Source: Eledone cirrhosa
Taxonomy: Eukaryota; Mollusca; Cephalopoda; Octopoda; Eledonidae
NCBI GenBank assembly: GCA_964016885.1
Contig: OZ024744.1
Location: 27,360,108-27,424,107 of the forward strand
Reading direction: 5' to 3'
Length of the DNA: 64,000 bases
In this document: in pieces, positions 1 to 14,300 of the stretch
Layout: each line of letters begins with the position of its first letter
How positions within the stretch are numbered: the stretch's first letter is position 1
The notes under the pieces: model-generated
The model's database searches: none
Seen by the model: only the letters and a program-made list of their open reading frames with translations
Told to the model about the DNA's origin: nothing
Translations under genes and position numbers: made by a program

Positions 1-1980
1 TCAGTGCATGTGGTGGTAAGAAGGGAGGTAACCTTAGGGCCAAGGACACCAGACGTCTCCACTGCTACGGCTAGGCATCTCAGTGCATGTGGTAGTAAGA
101 AGGGAGGTAACCTTAGGGCCAGGGACACCAGAAGTCTCCACTGCTACGGCTAGGCATCTCAGTGCATGTGGTGGTAAGAAGGGAGGTAAACTTAGGGCCA
201 GGGACACCAGAAGTCTCCACTGTTACGGCTAGGCATGTCAGTGCATGTGGTGGTAAGAAGGGAGGTAACCTTAGGTCCAAGGACACCAGAAGTCTCCACT
301 GTTACGGCTAGGCATCTCAGTGCATGTGGTGGTAAGGAGGGAGGTAACCTTAGGGCCAGGGACACCAGAAGACTCCACTGATACGGCTAGGCATCTCAGT
401 GCATGTGGTGGTAAGAAAGGAGGTAACCTTAGGGCCAGGGACACCAGAAGTCTACACTGTTACGGCTTGGCATGTCAGTGCATGTGGTGGTAAGAAGGGG
501 GGTAACCTTAAGGCCAGGGACACCAGAAATCTCCAGTGTTACGGCTAGGCATCTCAGTGCATGTGGTGGTAAGAAGGGAGGTAACCTTAGGGCCAAGGAG
601 ACCAGAACTCTCCACAGCTACGGCTAGGCATCTCAGTGCATGTGGTGGTAAGAAGGGAGGTAACCTTAGGGCCAAGGACACCAGAAGTCTCCACTGCTAC
701 GGCTAGGCATCTCAGTGCATGTGGTGGTAAGAAGGGAAGGAACCTTAGGGCCAGGGACACCAGAAGTCTCCACTGTTACGGCTAGGCATCTCAGTGCATG
801 TGGTGGTAAGAAGGGAGGTAACCTTAGGGCCAAGGACACCAGAAGTCTCCACAGTTACGGCTAGGCATGTCAGTGCATGTGGTTGTAAGAAGGGAGGGAA
901 CCTTAGGGCCAGAGACACCAGAAGTCTCCACTGTTACGGCTAGGCATCTCAGTGCATGTGGTGGTAAGAAGGGAGGGAACCTTAGGGCCAGGCACACCAG
1001 AAGTCTCCACTGCTACGGCTAGGCATCTCAGTGCATGTGGTGGTAAGAAAGGAGGTAACCTTAGGGCCAGGAACACCAGAAGTCTCCACTGTTACGGCTT
1101 GGCATGTCAGTGCATGTGGTGGTAAGGAGGGAGGTAACCTTAGGGCCAAGGATACCAGAAGTCTCCACTGTTACGGCTAGGCATCTCAGTGCATTTGGTG
1201 GTAAGAAGGGAGGTAACCTTAGGGCCAGGGACACCAGAAGTCTCCACTGTTACGGCTAGGCATCTCACTTCATGTGGTGGTAAGAAGGGAGGTAACCTTA
1301 GGGCCAGGGTCACCAGAAGTGTCCACTGCTACGGCTAGTCATCTCAGTGCATGTGGTGGTAAGAAGGGAGGTAACCTTAGGGCCAGGGACACCAGAAGAT
1401 TCCAGTGTTACGGCTAGGCATCTCAGTGCATGTGGTGGTAAGAAGGGAGGTAACCTTAGGGCCAAGGAGACCAGAAGTCTCCACAGCTACGGCTAGGCAT
1501 CTCAGTGCATGTGGTGGTAAGAAGGGGGGTAACCTTAGGGCCAAGGACACCAGAAGACTCCACTGTTACGGCTAGGCATCTCAGTGCATGTGGTGGTAAG
1601 AAGGGAGGTAACCTTAGGGCCAGGGACACCAGACGTCTCCACTGCTACGGCTAGGCATCTCAGTGCATGTGGTAGTAAGAAGGGAGGTAACCTTAGGGCC
1701 AGGGACACCAGAAGTCTCCACTGCTACGGCTAGGCATCTCAGTGCATGTGGTGGTAAGAAGGGAGGTAAACTTAGGGCCAGGGACACCAGAAGTCTCCAC
1801 TGTTACGGCTAGGCATGTCAGTGCATGTGGTGGTAAGAAGGGAGGTAACCTTAGGTCCAAGGACACCAGAAGTCTCCACTCTTACGGCTAGGCATCTCAG
1901 TGCATGTGGTGGTAAGGAGGGAGGTAACCTTAGGGCCAGGGACACCAGAAGACTCCACTGCTACGGCTAGGCATCTCAGT
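1..1980. repeat. 20-monomer spaced duplication inside the satellite (offset 1580 bp)
   Basis: Bases 1 to about 400 recur at 1581 to about 1980, including the rare variants GTGGTAGTAAG and GACACCAGACGTC in the same order. The offset is exactly 20 x 79. Differences are scattered single bases, for example GATACGG against GCTACGG near 380/1960. The match is lost downstream of about 400/1980. Confidence 0.7.
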
Positions 1981-2084
1981 GCATGTGGTGGTAAGAAGGG
2001 AGGTAACCTTAGGGCCAAGGACACCAGAAGTCTCCACTGTTACGGCTAGGCATCTCAGTGCATGTGGTGGTAAGAAGGGAGGTA

Positions 2085-4452
2085 ACCTTAGGGTCAAGGA
2101 CACCAGAAGTCTCCACTGCTACGGCTAGGCATCTCAGTGCATGTGGTGGTAAGAAGGCAGGTAACCTTAGGGCCAGGGACAGCAGAAGTCTCCACTGCTA
2201 CGGCTAGGCATCTCAGTGCATGTGGTGGTAAAATGGGAGGTAACCTTAGGGCCAGGGACACCAGAAGTCTACACTGTTACGGCTAGGCATATCAGTGCAT
2301 GTGGTGGTAAGAAGGGAGGTAATAATAGGGCCAGGGACACCAGAAATCTCCAGTGTTACGGCTAGGCATCTCAGTGCATGTGGTGGTAAGAAGGGAGGTA
2401 ACCTTAGGGCCAAGGAGACCAGAAGTCTCCACAGCTACGGCTAGGCATCTCAGTGCATGTGGTGATAAGAAGGGAGGTAACCTTAGGGCCAAGGACACCA
2501 AAAGTCTCCACTGCTACGGCTAGGCATCTCAGTGCATGTGGTGGTAAGAAGGGAGGTAACCTTAGGGCCAGGGACGCCAGAAGTCTCCACTGTTACGGCT
2601 AGGCATCTCACTTCATGTGGTGGTAAGAAGGGAGGTAACCTTAGGGCCAAGGACACCAGAAGTCTCCACTGCTACTGCTAGGCATCTCAGTGCATGTGGT
2701 GGTAAGAAGGGAGGTAACCTTAGGGCCAGGGACACCAGAAGTCTCCACTGTTACGGCTAGGCATGTCAGTGCGTGTGGTGGTAAGAAGGGAGGTAACCTT
2801 AGGGCCAAGGACACCAGAAGACTCCACTGTTACGGCTAGGCATCTCAGTGCATGTGGTGGTAAGAAGGGAGGTAACCTTAGGGCCAGGGACACCAGACGT
2901 CTCCACTGCTACGGCTAGGCATCTCAGTGCATGTGGTGGTAAGAAGGGAGGTAACCTTAGGTCCAGGGACACCAGAAGTCTCCACAGCTACGGCTAGGCA
3001 TCTCAGTGCATGTGGTGGTAAGAAGGGAGGTAACCTTAGGGCCAAGGACACCAGAAGACTCCACTGTTACGGCTAGGCATCTCAGTGCATGTGGTGGTAA
3101 GAAGGGAGGTAACCTTAGGGCCAGGGACACCAGACGTCTCCACTGCTACGGCTAGGCATGTCAGTGCATGTGGTAGTAAGAAGGGAGGTAACCTTAGGGC
3201 AAGGGACACCAGAAGTTTCCACTGCTACGGCTAGGCATCTCAGTGCATGTGGTGGTAAGAGGGAGGTAACCTTAGGGTCAAGGACACCAGAAGTCTCCAC
3301 TGCTACGGCTAGGCATCTCAGTGCATGTGGTGGTAAGAAGGCAGGTAACCTTAGGGCCAGGGACAGCAGAAGTCTCCACTGCTACGGCTAGGCATCTCAG
3401 TGCATGTGGTGGTAAAATGGGAGGTAACCTTAGGGCCAGGGACACCAGAAGTCTACACTGTTACGGCTAGGCATATCAGTGCATGTGGTGGTAAGAAGGG
3501 AGGTAATAATAGGGCCAGGGACACCAGAAATCTCCAGTGTTACGGCTAGGCATCTCAGTGCATGTGGTGGTAAGAAGGGAGGTAACCTTAGGGCCAAGGA
3601 GACCAGAAGTCTCCACAGCTACGGCTAGGCATCTCAGTGCATGTGGTGATAAGAAGGGAGGTAACCTTAGGGCCAAGGACACCAAAAGTCTCCACTGCTA
3701 CGGCTAGGCATCTCAGTGCATGTGGTGGTAAGAAGGGAGGTAACCTTAGGGCCAGGGACGCCAGAAGTCTCCACTGTTACGGCTAGGCATCTCACTTCAT
3801 GTGGTGGTAAGAAGGGAGGTAACCTTAGGGCCAAGGACACCAGAAGTCTCCACTGCTACTGCTAGGCATCTCAGTGCATGTGGTGGTAAGAAGGGAGGTA
3901 ACCTTAGGGCCAGGGACACCAGAAGTCTCCACTGTTACGGCTAGGCATGTCAGTGCGTGTGGTGGTAAGAAGGGAGGTAACCTTAGGGCCAAGGACACCA
4001 GAAGACTCCACTGTTACGGCTAGGCATCTCAGTGCATGTGGTGGTAAGAAGGGAGGTAACCTTAGGGCCAGGGACACCAGACGTCTCCACTGCTACGGCT
4101 AGGCATCTCAGTGCATGTGGTGGTAAGAAGGGAGGTAACCTTAGGTCCAGGGACACCAGAAGTCTCCACAGCTACGGCTAGGCATCTCAGTGCATGTGGT
4201 GGTAAGAAGGGAGGTAACCTTAGGGCCAAGGACACCAGAAGACTCCACTGTTACGGCTAGGCATCTCAGTGCATGTGGTGGTAAGAAGGGAGGTAACCTT
4301 AGGGCCAGGGACACCAGACGTCTCCACTGCTACGGCTAGGCATGTCAGTGCATGTGGTAGTAAGAAGGGAGGTAACCTTAGGGCAAGGGACACCAGAAGT
4401 TTCCACTGCTACGGCTAGGCATCTCAGTGCATGTGGTGGTAAGAAGGGAGGT
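2085..4452. repeat. Tandem 1184-bp higher-order repeat (15 monomers x 2)
   Basis: Two adjacent blocks, about 2085-3268 and 3269-4452, carry the same series of private variants in the same order: AAGAAGGCAGG, GTAAAATGGG, AATAATAGGG, GTGATAAG, CAAAAGTC and GTGCGTGTGG. Stretches compared by eye were identical. The 1184-bp period is 15 monomers minus 1 base. Near identity means a recent unequal exchange or amplification. Confidence 0.85.
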
Positions 4453-7102
4453 AACCTTAGGTCCAAGGACACCAGAAGTCTCCACTGTTACGGCTAGGCA
4501 TCTCAGTGCATGTGGTGGTAAGAAGGGAGGGAACATTAGGGCCAGGCACACCAGAAGTCTCCACTGCTACGGCTAGGCATCTCAGTGCATGTGGTGGTAA
4601 GAAAGGAGGTAACCTTAGGGCCAGGGACACCAGAAGTCTACACTGTTACGGCTTGGCATGTCAGTGCATGTGGTGGTAAGAAGGGAGGTAACCTTAGGGC
4701 CAAGGACACCAGAAGTCTCCACTGTTACGGCTAGGCATTTTAGTGCATGTGGTGGTAAGGAGGGAGGTAACCTTAGGGCCAGGGACACCAGAAGACTCCA
4801 CTGCTACGGCTAGGCATCTCAGTGCATGTGGTGTTAAGGAGGGAGGTAACCTTAGGGCCAGGGACACCAGAAGTCTCCACTGCTACGGCTAGGCATCTCA
4901 GTGCATGTGGTGGTAAGGAGGGAGGTAACCTTAGGGCCAGGGACACCAGAAGACTCCACTGCTACGGCTAGGCATCTCAGTGCATGTGGTGGTAAGAAGG
5001 GAGGTAACCTTAGGGCCAAGGACACCAGAAGTCTCCACTGTTACGGCTAGGCATGTCAGTGCATATGGTGGTAAGAAGGGAGGGAACCTTAGGGCCAGGG
5101 ACACCAGAAGTCTCCACTGTTACGGCTAGGCATCTCAGTGCATCTGGTGGTAAGAAGGGAGGGAACATTAGGGCCAGGCACACCAGAAGTCTCCACTGCT
5201 ACGGCTAGGCATCTCAGTGCATGTGGTGGTAAGAAAGGAGGTAACCTTAGGGCCAGGGACACCAGAAGTCTACACTGTTACGGCTTGGCATGTCAGTGCA
5301 TGTGGTGGTAAGGAGGGAGGTAAACTTAGGGCCAAGGATACCAGAAGTCTCCACTGTTACGGTTAGGCATCTCAGTGCATTTGGTGGTAAGAAGGGAGGT
5401 AACCTTAAGGCCAGGGACACCATAAGTCTCCACTCTTACGGCTAGGCATGTCAGTGCATGTGGTGGTAAGGAGGGAGGTAACCTTAGGGCCAGGGACACC
5501 AGAAGTCTCCACTGTTACGGCTAGGCATGTCAGTGCATGTGGTGGTAAGAAGGGAAGTAACCTTAGGGCCAGGGACACCAGAAGTGTCCACTGCTACGGC
5601 TAGGCATCTCAGTGCATGTGGTGGTAAGAAGGGGGGTAACCTTAAGGCCAGGGACACCAGAAGTCTCCAGTGTTACGGCTAGGCATCTCAGTGCATGTGG
5701 TGGTAAGAAGGGAAGTAACCTTAGGGCCAGGGACACCAGAAGTCTCCATTGTTACGGCTAGGCATCTCAGTGCATGTGGTGGTAAGAAGGGAGGGAACCT
5801 TAGGGCAGGGCACATCAGAAGTCTCCACAGCTACGGCTAGGCATCTCAGTGCATGTGTTGGTAAGAAAGGAGGTAACCTTAGGTTCAGGGACACCACAAG
5901 TCTCCACTGTTACGGCTAGGCATCTCAGTGCATGTGGTGGTAAGAAGGGAGATAACCTTAGGGCCAGGGACACCAGAAGTCTCCACTGCTACGGCTAGGC
6001 ATCTCAGTGCATGTGGTGGTAAGAAGGCTGGTAACCTTAGGTCCAGGGACACCAGAAGTCTCCACTGCTACGGCTCGGCATCTCAGTTCATGAGGTGGTA
6101 AGAAGGGAGGTAACCTTAGTGCCAAGGACACCAGAATTCTCCACTGCTACGGCTAGGCATCTCAGTGCATGTGGTGGTAAGAAGGGAGGTAACCTTAGGG
6201 CCAAGGACACCAGAAGTCTCCACTGCTACGGCTAGGCATCTCAGTGCATGTGGTGGTAAGAAGGGAGGTAACCTTAGGGCCAAGGAGACCAGAAGTGTCC
6301 ACAGCTACGGCTAGGCATCTCAGTGCATGTGGTGGTAAGAAGGGAGGTAAACTTAAGGCCAGGGACACCAGAAGTCTCCACTGTTACGGCTAGGCATGTC
6401 AGTGCATGTGGTGGTAAGGAGGGAGGTAACCTTAGGGCCAGGGACACCAGAAGTCTCCACTGTTACGGCTAGGCATGTCAGTGCATGTGGTGGTAAGAAG
6501 GGAGGTAACCTTAGGGCCAAGGACACCAAAAGTCTCCACTGCTACGGCTAGGCATCTCAGTGCATGTGGTTGTAAGAAGGGAGGTAACCTTAGGTCCAGG
6601 GACACCAGAAGACTCCACTGCTACGGCTAGGCATCTCAGTGCATGTGGTGGTAAGAAGGGAGGTAACCTAAGGGCCAGGGACACCAGAAGACTCCACTGT
6701 TACGGCTAGGCATCTCAGTGCATGTGGTGGTAAAGAGGGAGGTAACCTTAGGGCCAGGGACACCAGAAGTCTCCACTGCTACGGCTAGGCATCTCAGTGC
6801 ATGTGGTGGTAAGAAGGGAGGTAACCTTAGGGCCAAGGAGACCAGAAGTGTCCACAGCTACGGCTAGGCATCTCAGTGCATGTGGTGGTAAGAAGGGAGG
6901 TAACCTTAAGGCCAGGGACACCAGAAGTCTCCAATGTTACGGCTAGGCATGTCAGTGCATGTGGTGGTAAGGAAGGAGGTAACCTTAGGGCCAGGGACAC
7001 CAGAAGTCTCCACTGTTACGGCTAGGCATGTCAGTGCATGTGGTGGTAAGAAGGGCGGTAACCTTAGGGCCAGGGACACCAGAAGTGTCCACTGCTACGG
7101 CT

Positions 7103-10100
7103 AGGCATCTCAGTGCATGTGGTGGTAAGAAGGGAGGTAATCATAGGGCCAGGGACACCAGAAGACTCCACTGTTACGGCTAGGCATCTCAGTGCATGTG
7201 GTGGTAATGAGGGAGGTAACCTTAGGGCCAGGGACACCAGACGTCTCCACTGCTACGGCTAGGCATCTCAGTGCATGTGGTGGTAAGAAGGGAGGTAACC
7301 TTAGGGCCAGGGACACCAGAAGTCTCCACTGCTACGGCTAGGCATCTCAGTGCATGTGGTGGTAAGAAGGGAGGTAAACTTAGGGCCAGGGACACCAGAA
7401 GTTTCCACTGTTACGGCTAGGCATGTCAGTGCATGTGGTGGTAAGAAGTGAGGTAACCTTAGGTCCAAGGACACCAGAAGTCTCCACTGTTACGGCTAGG
7501 CATCTCAGTGCATGTGGTGGTAAGAAGGGAGGTAATCTTAGGGCCAGGGACACCAGAAGTCTCCAGTGTTACGGCTAGGCATCTCAGTGCATGTGGTGGT
7601 AAGAAGGGAGGTAACCTTAGGGCCAAGGAGACCAGAAGTCTCCACAGCTACGGCTAGGCATCTCAGTGCATGTGGTGGTAAGAAGGGAGGTAACCTTAGG
7701 GCCAAGGACACCAAAAGTCTCCACTGCTACGGCTAGGCATCTCAGTGCATGTGGTGGTAAGAAGGGAGGTAACCTTAGGGCCAGGGACACCAGAAGACTC
7801 CACTGTTACGGCTAGGCATCTCAGTGCATGTGGTGGTAAAGAGGGAGGTAACCTTAGGGCCAGGGACACCAGAAGTCTCCACTGCTACGGCTAGGCATCT
7901 CAGTGCATGTGGTGGTAAGAAGGGAGGTAAACCTAGGGCCAGGGACACAAGAAGTTTCCACTGTTACGGCTAGGCATGTCAGTGCATGTGGTGGTAAGAA
8001 GGGAGGTAACCTTAGGTCCAAGGATACCAGAAGTCTCCACTGTTACGGCTAGGCATCTCAGTGCATGTGGTGGTAAGGAGGGAGGTAACCTTAGGGCCAG
8101 GGACACCGGAAGACTCCACTACTACGGCTAGGCATCTCAGTGCATGTGGTGGTAAGAAAGGAGGTATCCTTAGGGCCAGGGACACCAGAAGTCTCCACTA
8201 TTACGGCTTGGCATGTCCGTGCATGTGGTGGTAAGGAGGGAGGTAACCTTAGGGCCAGGGATACCAGAAGTCTCCACTGTTACGGCTAGGCATCTCAGTG
8301 CATTTGGTGGTAAGAATGGAGGTAACCTTAAGGCCAGGGACACCGAAGTCTCCACTGTTACGGCTAGGCATGTCAGTGCATGTGGTGGTAATGAGGGAGG
8401 TAACCTTAGGGCCAGGGACACCAGAAGTCTCCACTGTTACGGCTAGGCATGTCAGTGCATGTGGTGGTAAGAAGCGAGGTAACCTTAGGGCCAGGGACAC
8501 CAGAAGTGTCCACTGCTACGGCTAGGCATCTCAGTGCATGTGGTGGTAAGAAAGGAGGTAACCTTAGGGCCAGGGACACCAGAAGTCTCCACTGTTAAGG
8601 CTTGGCATCTCAGTGCATGTGGTGGTAAGAAGGGAGGTAACCTTAAGGCCAGGGACACCAGAAGTCTCCAGTGTTACGGCTAGGCATCTCAGTGCATGTG
8701 GTGGTAAGAAGGGAGGTAACCTTAGGGCCAAGGAGATCACAAGTCTCCACAGCTACGGCTAGGCATCTCAGTGCATGTGGTGGTAAGAAGGGAGGTAACC
8801 TTAGGGACAGGGACACCAGAATTCTCCACTGCTACGGCTAGGCATCTCAGTGCATGTGGTGGTAAGAAGGGAGGGAACCTTAGGGCCAGGGACACCAGAA
8901 GTCTCCACTGTTACGGCTAGGCATCTCAGTGCATGTGGTGGAAAGAAGGGAGGGAACCTTAGGGCCAGGCACATCAGAAGTCTCCACTGCTACGGCTAGG
9001 CATCTCAGTGCATGTGGTGGTAAGAAGGGAGGTAACCTTAGGGCCAAGGACACCAAAAGTATCCACTGCTACGGCTAGGCATCTCAGTGCATGTGGTGGT
9101 AAGAAGGGAGGTAACCTTAGGGCCAGGGACACCAGAAGACTCCACTGTTGCGCTAGGCATCTCAGTGCATGTGGTGGTAAAGAGGGAGGTAACCTTAGGG
9201 CCAGGGACACCAGAAGTTCCACTGTTACGGCTAGGCATCTCAGTGCATGTGGTGGTAAGAAGGGAGGTAATCATAGGGCCAGGGACACCAGAAGACTCCA
9301 CTGTTACGGCTAGGCATCTCAGTGCATGTGGTGGTAATGAGGGAGGTAACCTTAGGGCCAGGGACACCAGACGTCTCCACTGCTACGGCTAGGCATCTCA
9401 GTGCATGTGGTGGTAAGAAGGGAGGTAACCTTAGGGCCAGGGACACCAGAAGTCTCCACTGCTACGGCTAGGCATCTCAGTGCATGTGGTGGTAAGAAGG
9501 GAGGTAAACTTAGGGCCAGGGACACCAGAAGTTTCCACTGTTACGGCTAGGCATGTCAGTGCATGTGGTGGTAAGAAGTGAGGTAACCTTAGGTCCAAGG
9601 ACACCAGAAGTCTCCACTGTTACGGCTAGGCATCTCAGTGCATGTGGTGGTAAGAAGGGAGGTAATCTTAGGGCCAGGGACACCAGAAGTCTCAAGTGTT
9701 ACGGCTAGGCATCTCAGTGCATGTGGTGGTAAGAAGGGAGGTAACCTTAGGGCCAAGGAGACCAGAAGTCTCCACAGCTACGGCTAGGCATCTCAGTGCA
9801 TGTGGTGGTAAGAAGGGAGGTAACCTTAGGGCCAAGGACACCAAAAGTCTCCACTGCTACGGCTAGGCATCTCAGTGCATGTGGTGGTAAGAAGGGAGGT
9901 AACCTTAGGGCCAGGGACACCAGAAGACTCCACTGTTACGGCTAGGCATCTCAGTGCATGTGGTGGTAAAGAGGGAGGTAACCTTAGGGCCAGGGACACC
10001 AGAAGTCTCCACTGCTACGGCTAGGCATCTCAGTGCATGTGGTGGTAAGAAGGGAGGTAAACCTAGGGCCAGGGACACAAGAAGTTTCCACTGTTACGGC

Positions 10101-11362
10101 TAGGCATGTCAGTGCATGTGGTGGTAAGAAGGGAGGTAACCTTAGGTCCAAGGATACCAGAAGTCTCCACTGTTACGGCTAGGCATCTCAGTGCATGTGG
10201 TGGTAAGGAGGGAGGTAACCTTAGGGCCAGGGACACCGGAAGACTCCACTACTACGGCTAGGCATCTCAGTGCATGTGGTGGTAAGAAAGGAGGTATCCT
10301 TAGGGCCAGGGACACCAGAAGTCTCCACTATTACGGCTTGGCATGTCCGTGCATGTGGTGGTAAGGAGGGAGGTAACCTTAGGGCCAGGGATACCAGAAG
10401 TCTCCACTGTTACGGCTAGGCATCTCAGTGCATTTGGTGGTAAGAATGGAGGTAACCTTAAGGCCAGGGACACCGAAGTCTCCACTGTTACGGCTAGGCA
10501 TGTCAGTGCATGTGGTGGTAATGAGGGAGGTAACCTTAGGGCCAGGGACACCAGAAGTCTCCACTGTTACGGCTAGGCATGTCAGTGCATGTGGTGGTAA
10601 GAAGCGAGGTAACCTTAGGGCCAGGGACACCAGAAGTGTCCACTGCTACGGCTAGGCATCTCAGTGCATGTGGTGGTAAGAAAGGAGGTAACCTTAGGGC
10701 CAGGGACACCAGAAGTCTCCACTGTTAAGGCTTGGCATCTCAGTGCATGTGGTGGTAAGAAGGGAGGTAACCTTAAGGCCAGGGACACCAGAAGTCTCCA
10801 GTGTTACGGCTAGGCATCTCAGTGCATGTGGTGGTAAGAAGGGAGGTAACCTTAGGGCCAAGAAGATCAGAAGTCTCCACAGCTACGGCTAGGCATCTCA
10901 GTGCATGTGGTGGTAAGAAGGGAGGTAACCTTAGGGACAGGGACACCAGAATTCTCCACTGCTACGGCTAGGCATCTCAGTGCATGTGGTGGTAAGAAGG
11001 GAGGGAACCTTAGGGCCAGGGACACCAGAAGTCTCCACTGTTACGGCTAGGCATCTCAGTGCATGTGGTGGTAAGAAGGGAGGGAACCTTAGGGCCAGGC
11101 ACATCAGAAGTCTCCACTGCTACGGCTAGGCATCTCAGTGCATGTGGTGGTAAGAAGGGAGGTAACCTTAGGGCCAAGGACACCAAAAGTATCCACTGCT
11201 ACGGCTAGGCATCTCAGTGCATGTGGTGGTAAGAAGGGAGGTAACCTTAGGGCCAGGGACACCAGAAGACTCCACTGTTGCGCTAGGCATCTCAGTGCAT
11301 GTGGTGGTAAAGAGGGAGGTAACCTTAGGGCCAGGGACACCAGAAGTTCCACTGTTACGGCT
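7103..11362. repeat. Tandem 2130-bp higher-order repeat (27 monomers x 2)
   Basis: About 7103-9232 is repeated at 9233-11362 with an offset of 2130 bp (27 monomers minus 3 bases). Shared private variants include AATCATAGGG, TAATGAGGG, GGACACCGGAAG, GGTATCCTTAGG, GCATGTCCGTG, GACACCGAAGTC and GAAGCGAGG. The offset breaks at both ends, at 7103/9233 and after 9232/11362, so this is a clean tandem duplication. It is nested within the larger 4968-bp duplication. Confidence 0.85.
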
Positions 11363-14300
11363 AGGCATCTCAGTGCATGTGGTGGTAAAGAGGGAGGTAA
11401 CCTTAGGGCCAGGGACACCAGAAGTTCCACTGCTACGGCTAGGCATCTCAGTGCATGTGGTGGTAAGAGGGAGGTAACCTTAGGGCCAAGGACACCAGAA
11501 GTCTCCACTGTTACGGCTAGGCATGTCAGTGCATGTGGTGGTAAGAAGGGAGGGAACCTTAGGGCCAGGGACACCAGAAGTCTCCACTGTTACGGCTAGG
11601 CATCTCAGTGCATGTGGTGGTAAGAAGGGAGGGAACCTTAGGGCCAGGCACACCATAAGTCTCCACTGCTACGGCTAGGCATCTCAGTGCATGTGGTGGT
11701 AAGAAATGAGGTAACCTTAGGGCCAGGGACACCAGAAGACTCCACTGTACGGCTTGGCATGTCAGTGCATGTGGTGGTAAGGAGGGAGGTAACCTTAGGG
11801 CCAGGGACACCAGAAGTCTCCACTGTTACGGCTAGGCATGTCAGTGCATGTGGTGGTAAGAAGGGAGGTAACCTTAGGGCCAGGGACACCAGAAGTGTCC
11901 ACTGCTACGGCTAGGCATCTCAGTGCATGTGGTGGTAAGAAGGGAGGTAACCTTAGGGCCAGGGACACCAGAAGTCTCCAGTGTTACGGCTAGGCATCTC
12001 AGTGCATGTGGTGGTAAGAAAGGAGGTAACCTTAGGGACAAGGAGAACAGAAGTGTCCACAGCTACGGCTAGGCATCTCAGTGCATGTGGTGGTAAGAAG
12101 GGAGGTAACCTTATGGCCAAGGACACCAAAAGTCTCCACTGCTACGGCTAGGCATCTCAGTGCATGTGGTGGTAAGAAGGGAGGTAACCTTAGGGCCAGG
12201 GACACCAGAAGACTCCACTGTTACGGCTAGGCATCTCAGTGCATGTGGTGGTAAAGAGGGAGGTAACCTTAGGGCCAGGGACACCAGACGTCTCCACTGC
12301 TAGGGCTAGGCATCTCAGTGCATGTGGTGGTAAGAAGGGAGGTAACCTTAGGGCCAGGGACACCAGAAGTCTCCACTGTTACGGCTAGGCATGTCAGTGC
12401 ATGTGGTGGTAAGAATGGAGGTAACCTTAGGTCCAAGGACACCAGAAGTCTCCACTGTTACGGCTACGCATCTCAGTGCATGTGGTGGTAAGAAGGGAGG
12501 TAATCTTAGGGCCAGGGACACCAGAAGTCTCCAGTGTTACGGCTAGGCATCTCAGTGCATGTGGTGGTAAGAAGGGAGGTAACCTTAGGGCCAAGGAGAC
12601 CAGAAGTCTCCACAGCTACGGCTAGGCATCTCAGTGCATGTGGTGGTAAGAAGGGAGGTAACCTTAGGGCCAAGGACACCAAAAGTCTCCACTGCTACGG
12701 CTAGGCATCTCAGTGCATGTGGTGGTAAGAAGGGAGGTAACCTTAGGGCCAGGGACACCAGAAGACTCCACTGTTACGGCTAGGCATCTCAGTGCATGTG
12801 GTGGTAAAGAGGGAGGTAACCTTAGGGCCAGGGACACCAGAAGTCTCCACTGCTACGGCTAGGCATCTCAGTGCATGTGGTGGTAAGAAGGGAGGTAAAC
12901 CTAGGGCCAGGGACACAAGAAGTTTCCACTGTTACGGCTAGGCATGTCAGTGCATGTGGTGGTAAGAAGGGAGGTAACCTTAGGTCCAAGGATACCAGAA
13001 GTCTCCACTGTTACGGCTAGGCATCTCAGTGCATGTGGTGGTAAGGAGGGAGGTAACCTTAGGGCCAGGGACACCGGAAGACTCCACTACTACGGCTAGG
13101 CATCTCAGTGCATGTGGTGGTAAGAAAGGAGGTATCCTTAGGGCCAGGGACACCAGAAGTCTCCACTATTACGGCTTGGCATGTCCGTGCATGTGGTGGT
13201 AAGGAGGGAGGTAACCTTAGGGCCAGGGATACCAGAAGTCTCCACTGTTACGGCTAGGCATCTCAGTGCATTTGGTGGTAAGAATGGAGGTAACCTTAAG
13301 GCCAGGGACACCGAAGTCTCCACTGTTACGGCTAGGCATGTCAGTGCATGTGGTGGTAATGAGGGAGGTAACCTTAGGGCCAGGGACACCAGAAGTCTCC
13401 ACTGTTACGGCTAGGCATGTCAGTGCATGTGGTGGTAAGAAGCGAGGTAACCTTAGGGCCAGGGACACCAGAAGTGTCCACTGCTACGGCTAGGCATCTC
13501 AGTGCATGTGGTGGTAAGAAAGGAGGTAACCTTAGGGCCAGGGACACCAGAAGTCTCCACTGTTAAGGCTTGGCATCTCAGTGCATGTGGTGGTAAGAAG
13601 GGAGGTAACCTTAAGGCCAGGGACACCAGAAGTCTCCAGTGTTACGGCTAGGCATCTCAGTGCATGTGGTGGTAAGAAGGGAGGTAACCTTAGGGCCAAG
13701 GAGATCAGAAGTCTCCACAGCTACGGCTAGGCATCTCAGTGCATGTGGTGGTAAGAAGGGAGGTAACCTTAGGGACAGGGACACCAGAATTCTCCACTGC
13801 TACGGCTAGGCATCTCAGTGCATGTGGTGGTAAGAAGGGAGGGAACCTTAGGGCCAGGGACACCAGAAGTCTCCACTGTTACGGCTAGGCATCTCAGTGC
13901 ATGTGGTGGAAAGAAGGGAGGGAACCTTAGGGCCAGGCACATCAGAAGTCTCCACTGCTACGGCTAGGCATCTCAGTGCATGTGGTGGTAAGAAGGGAGG
14001 TAACCTTAGGGCCAAGGACACCAAAAGTATCCACTGCTACGGCTAGGCATCTCAGTGCATGTGGTGGTAAGAAGGGAGGTAACCTTAGGGCCAGGGACAC
14101 CAGAAGACTCCACTGTTGCGCTAGGCATCTCAGTGCATGTGGTGGTAAAGAGGGAGGTAACCTTAGGGCCAGGGACACCAGAAGTTCCACTGTTACGGCT
14201 AGGCATCTCAGTGCATGTGGTGGTAAGAAGGGAGGTAATCATAGGGCCAGGGACACCAGAAGACTCCACTGTTACGGCTAGGCATCTCAGTGCATGTGGT

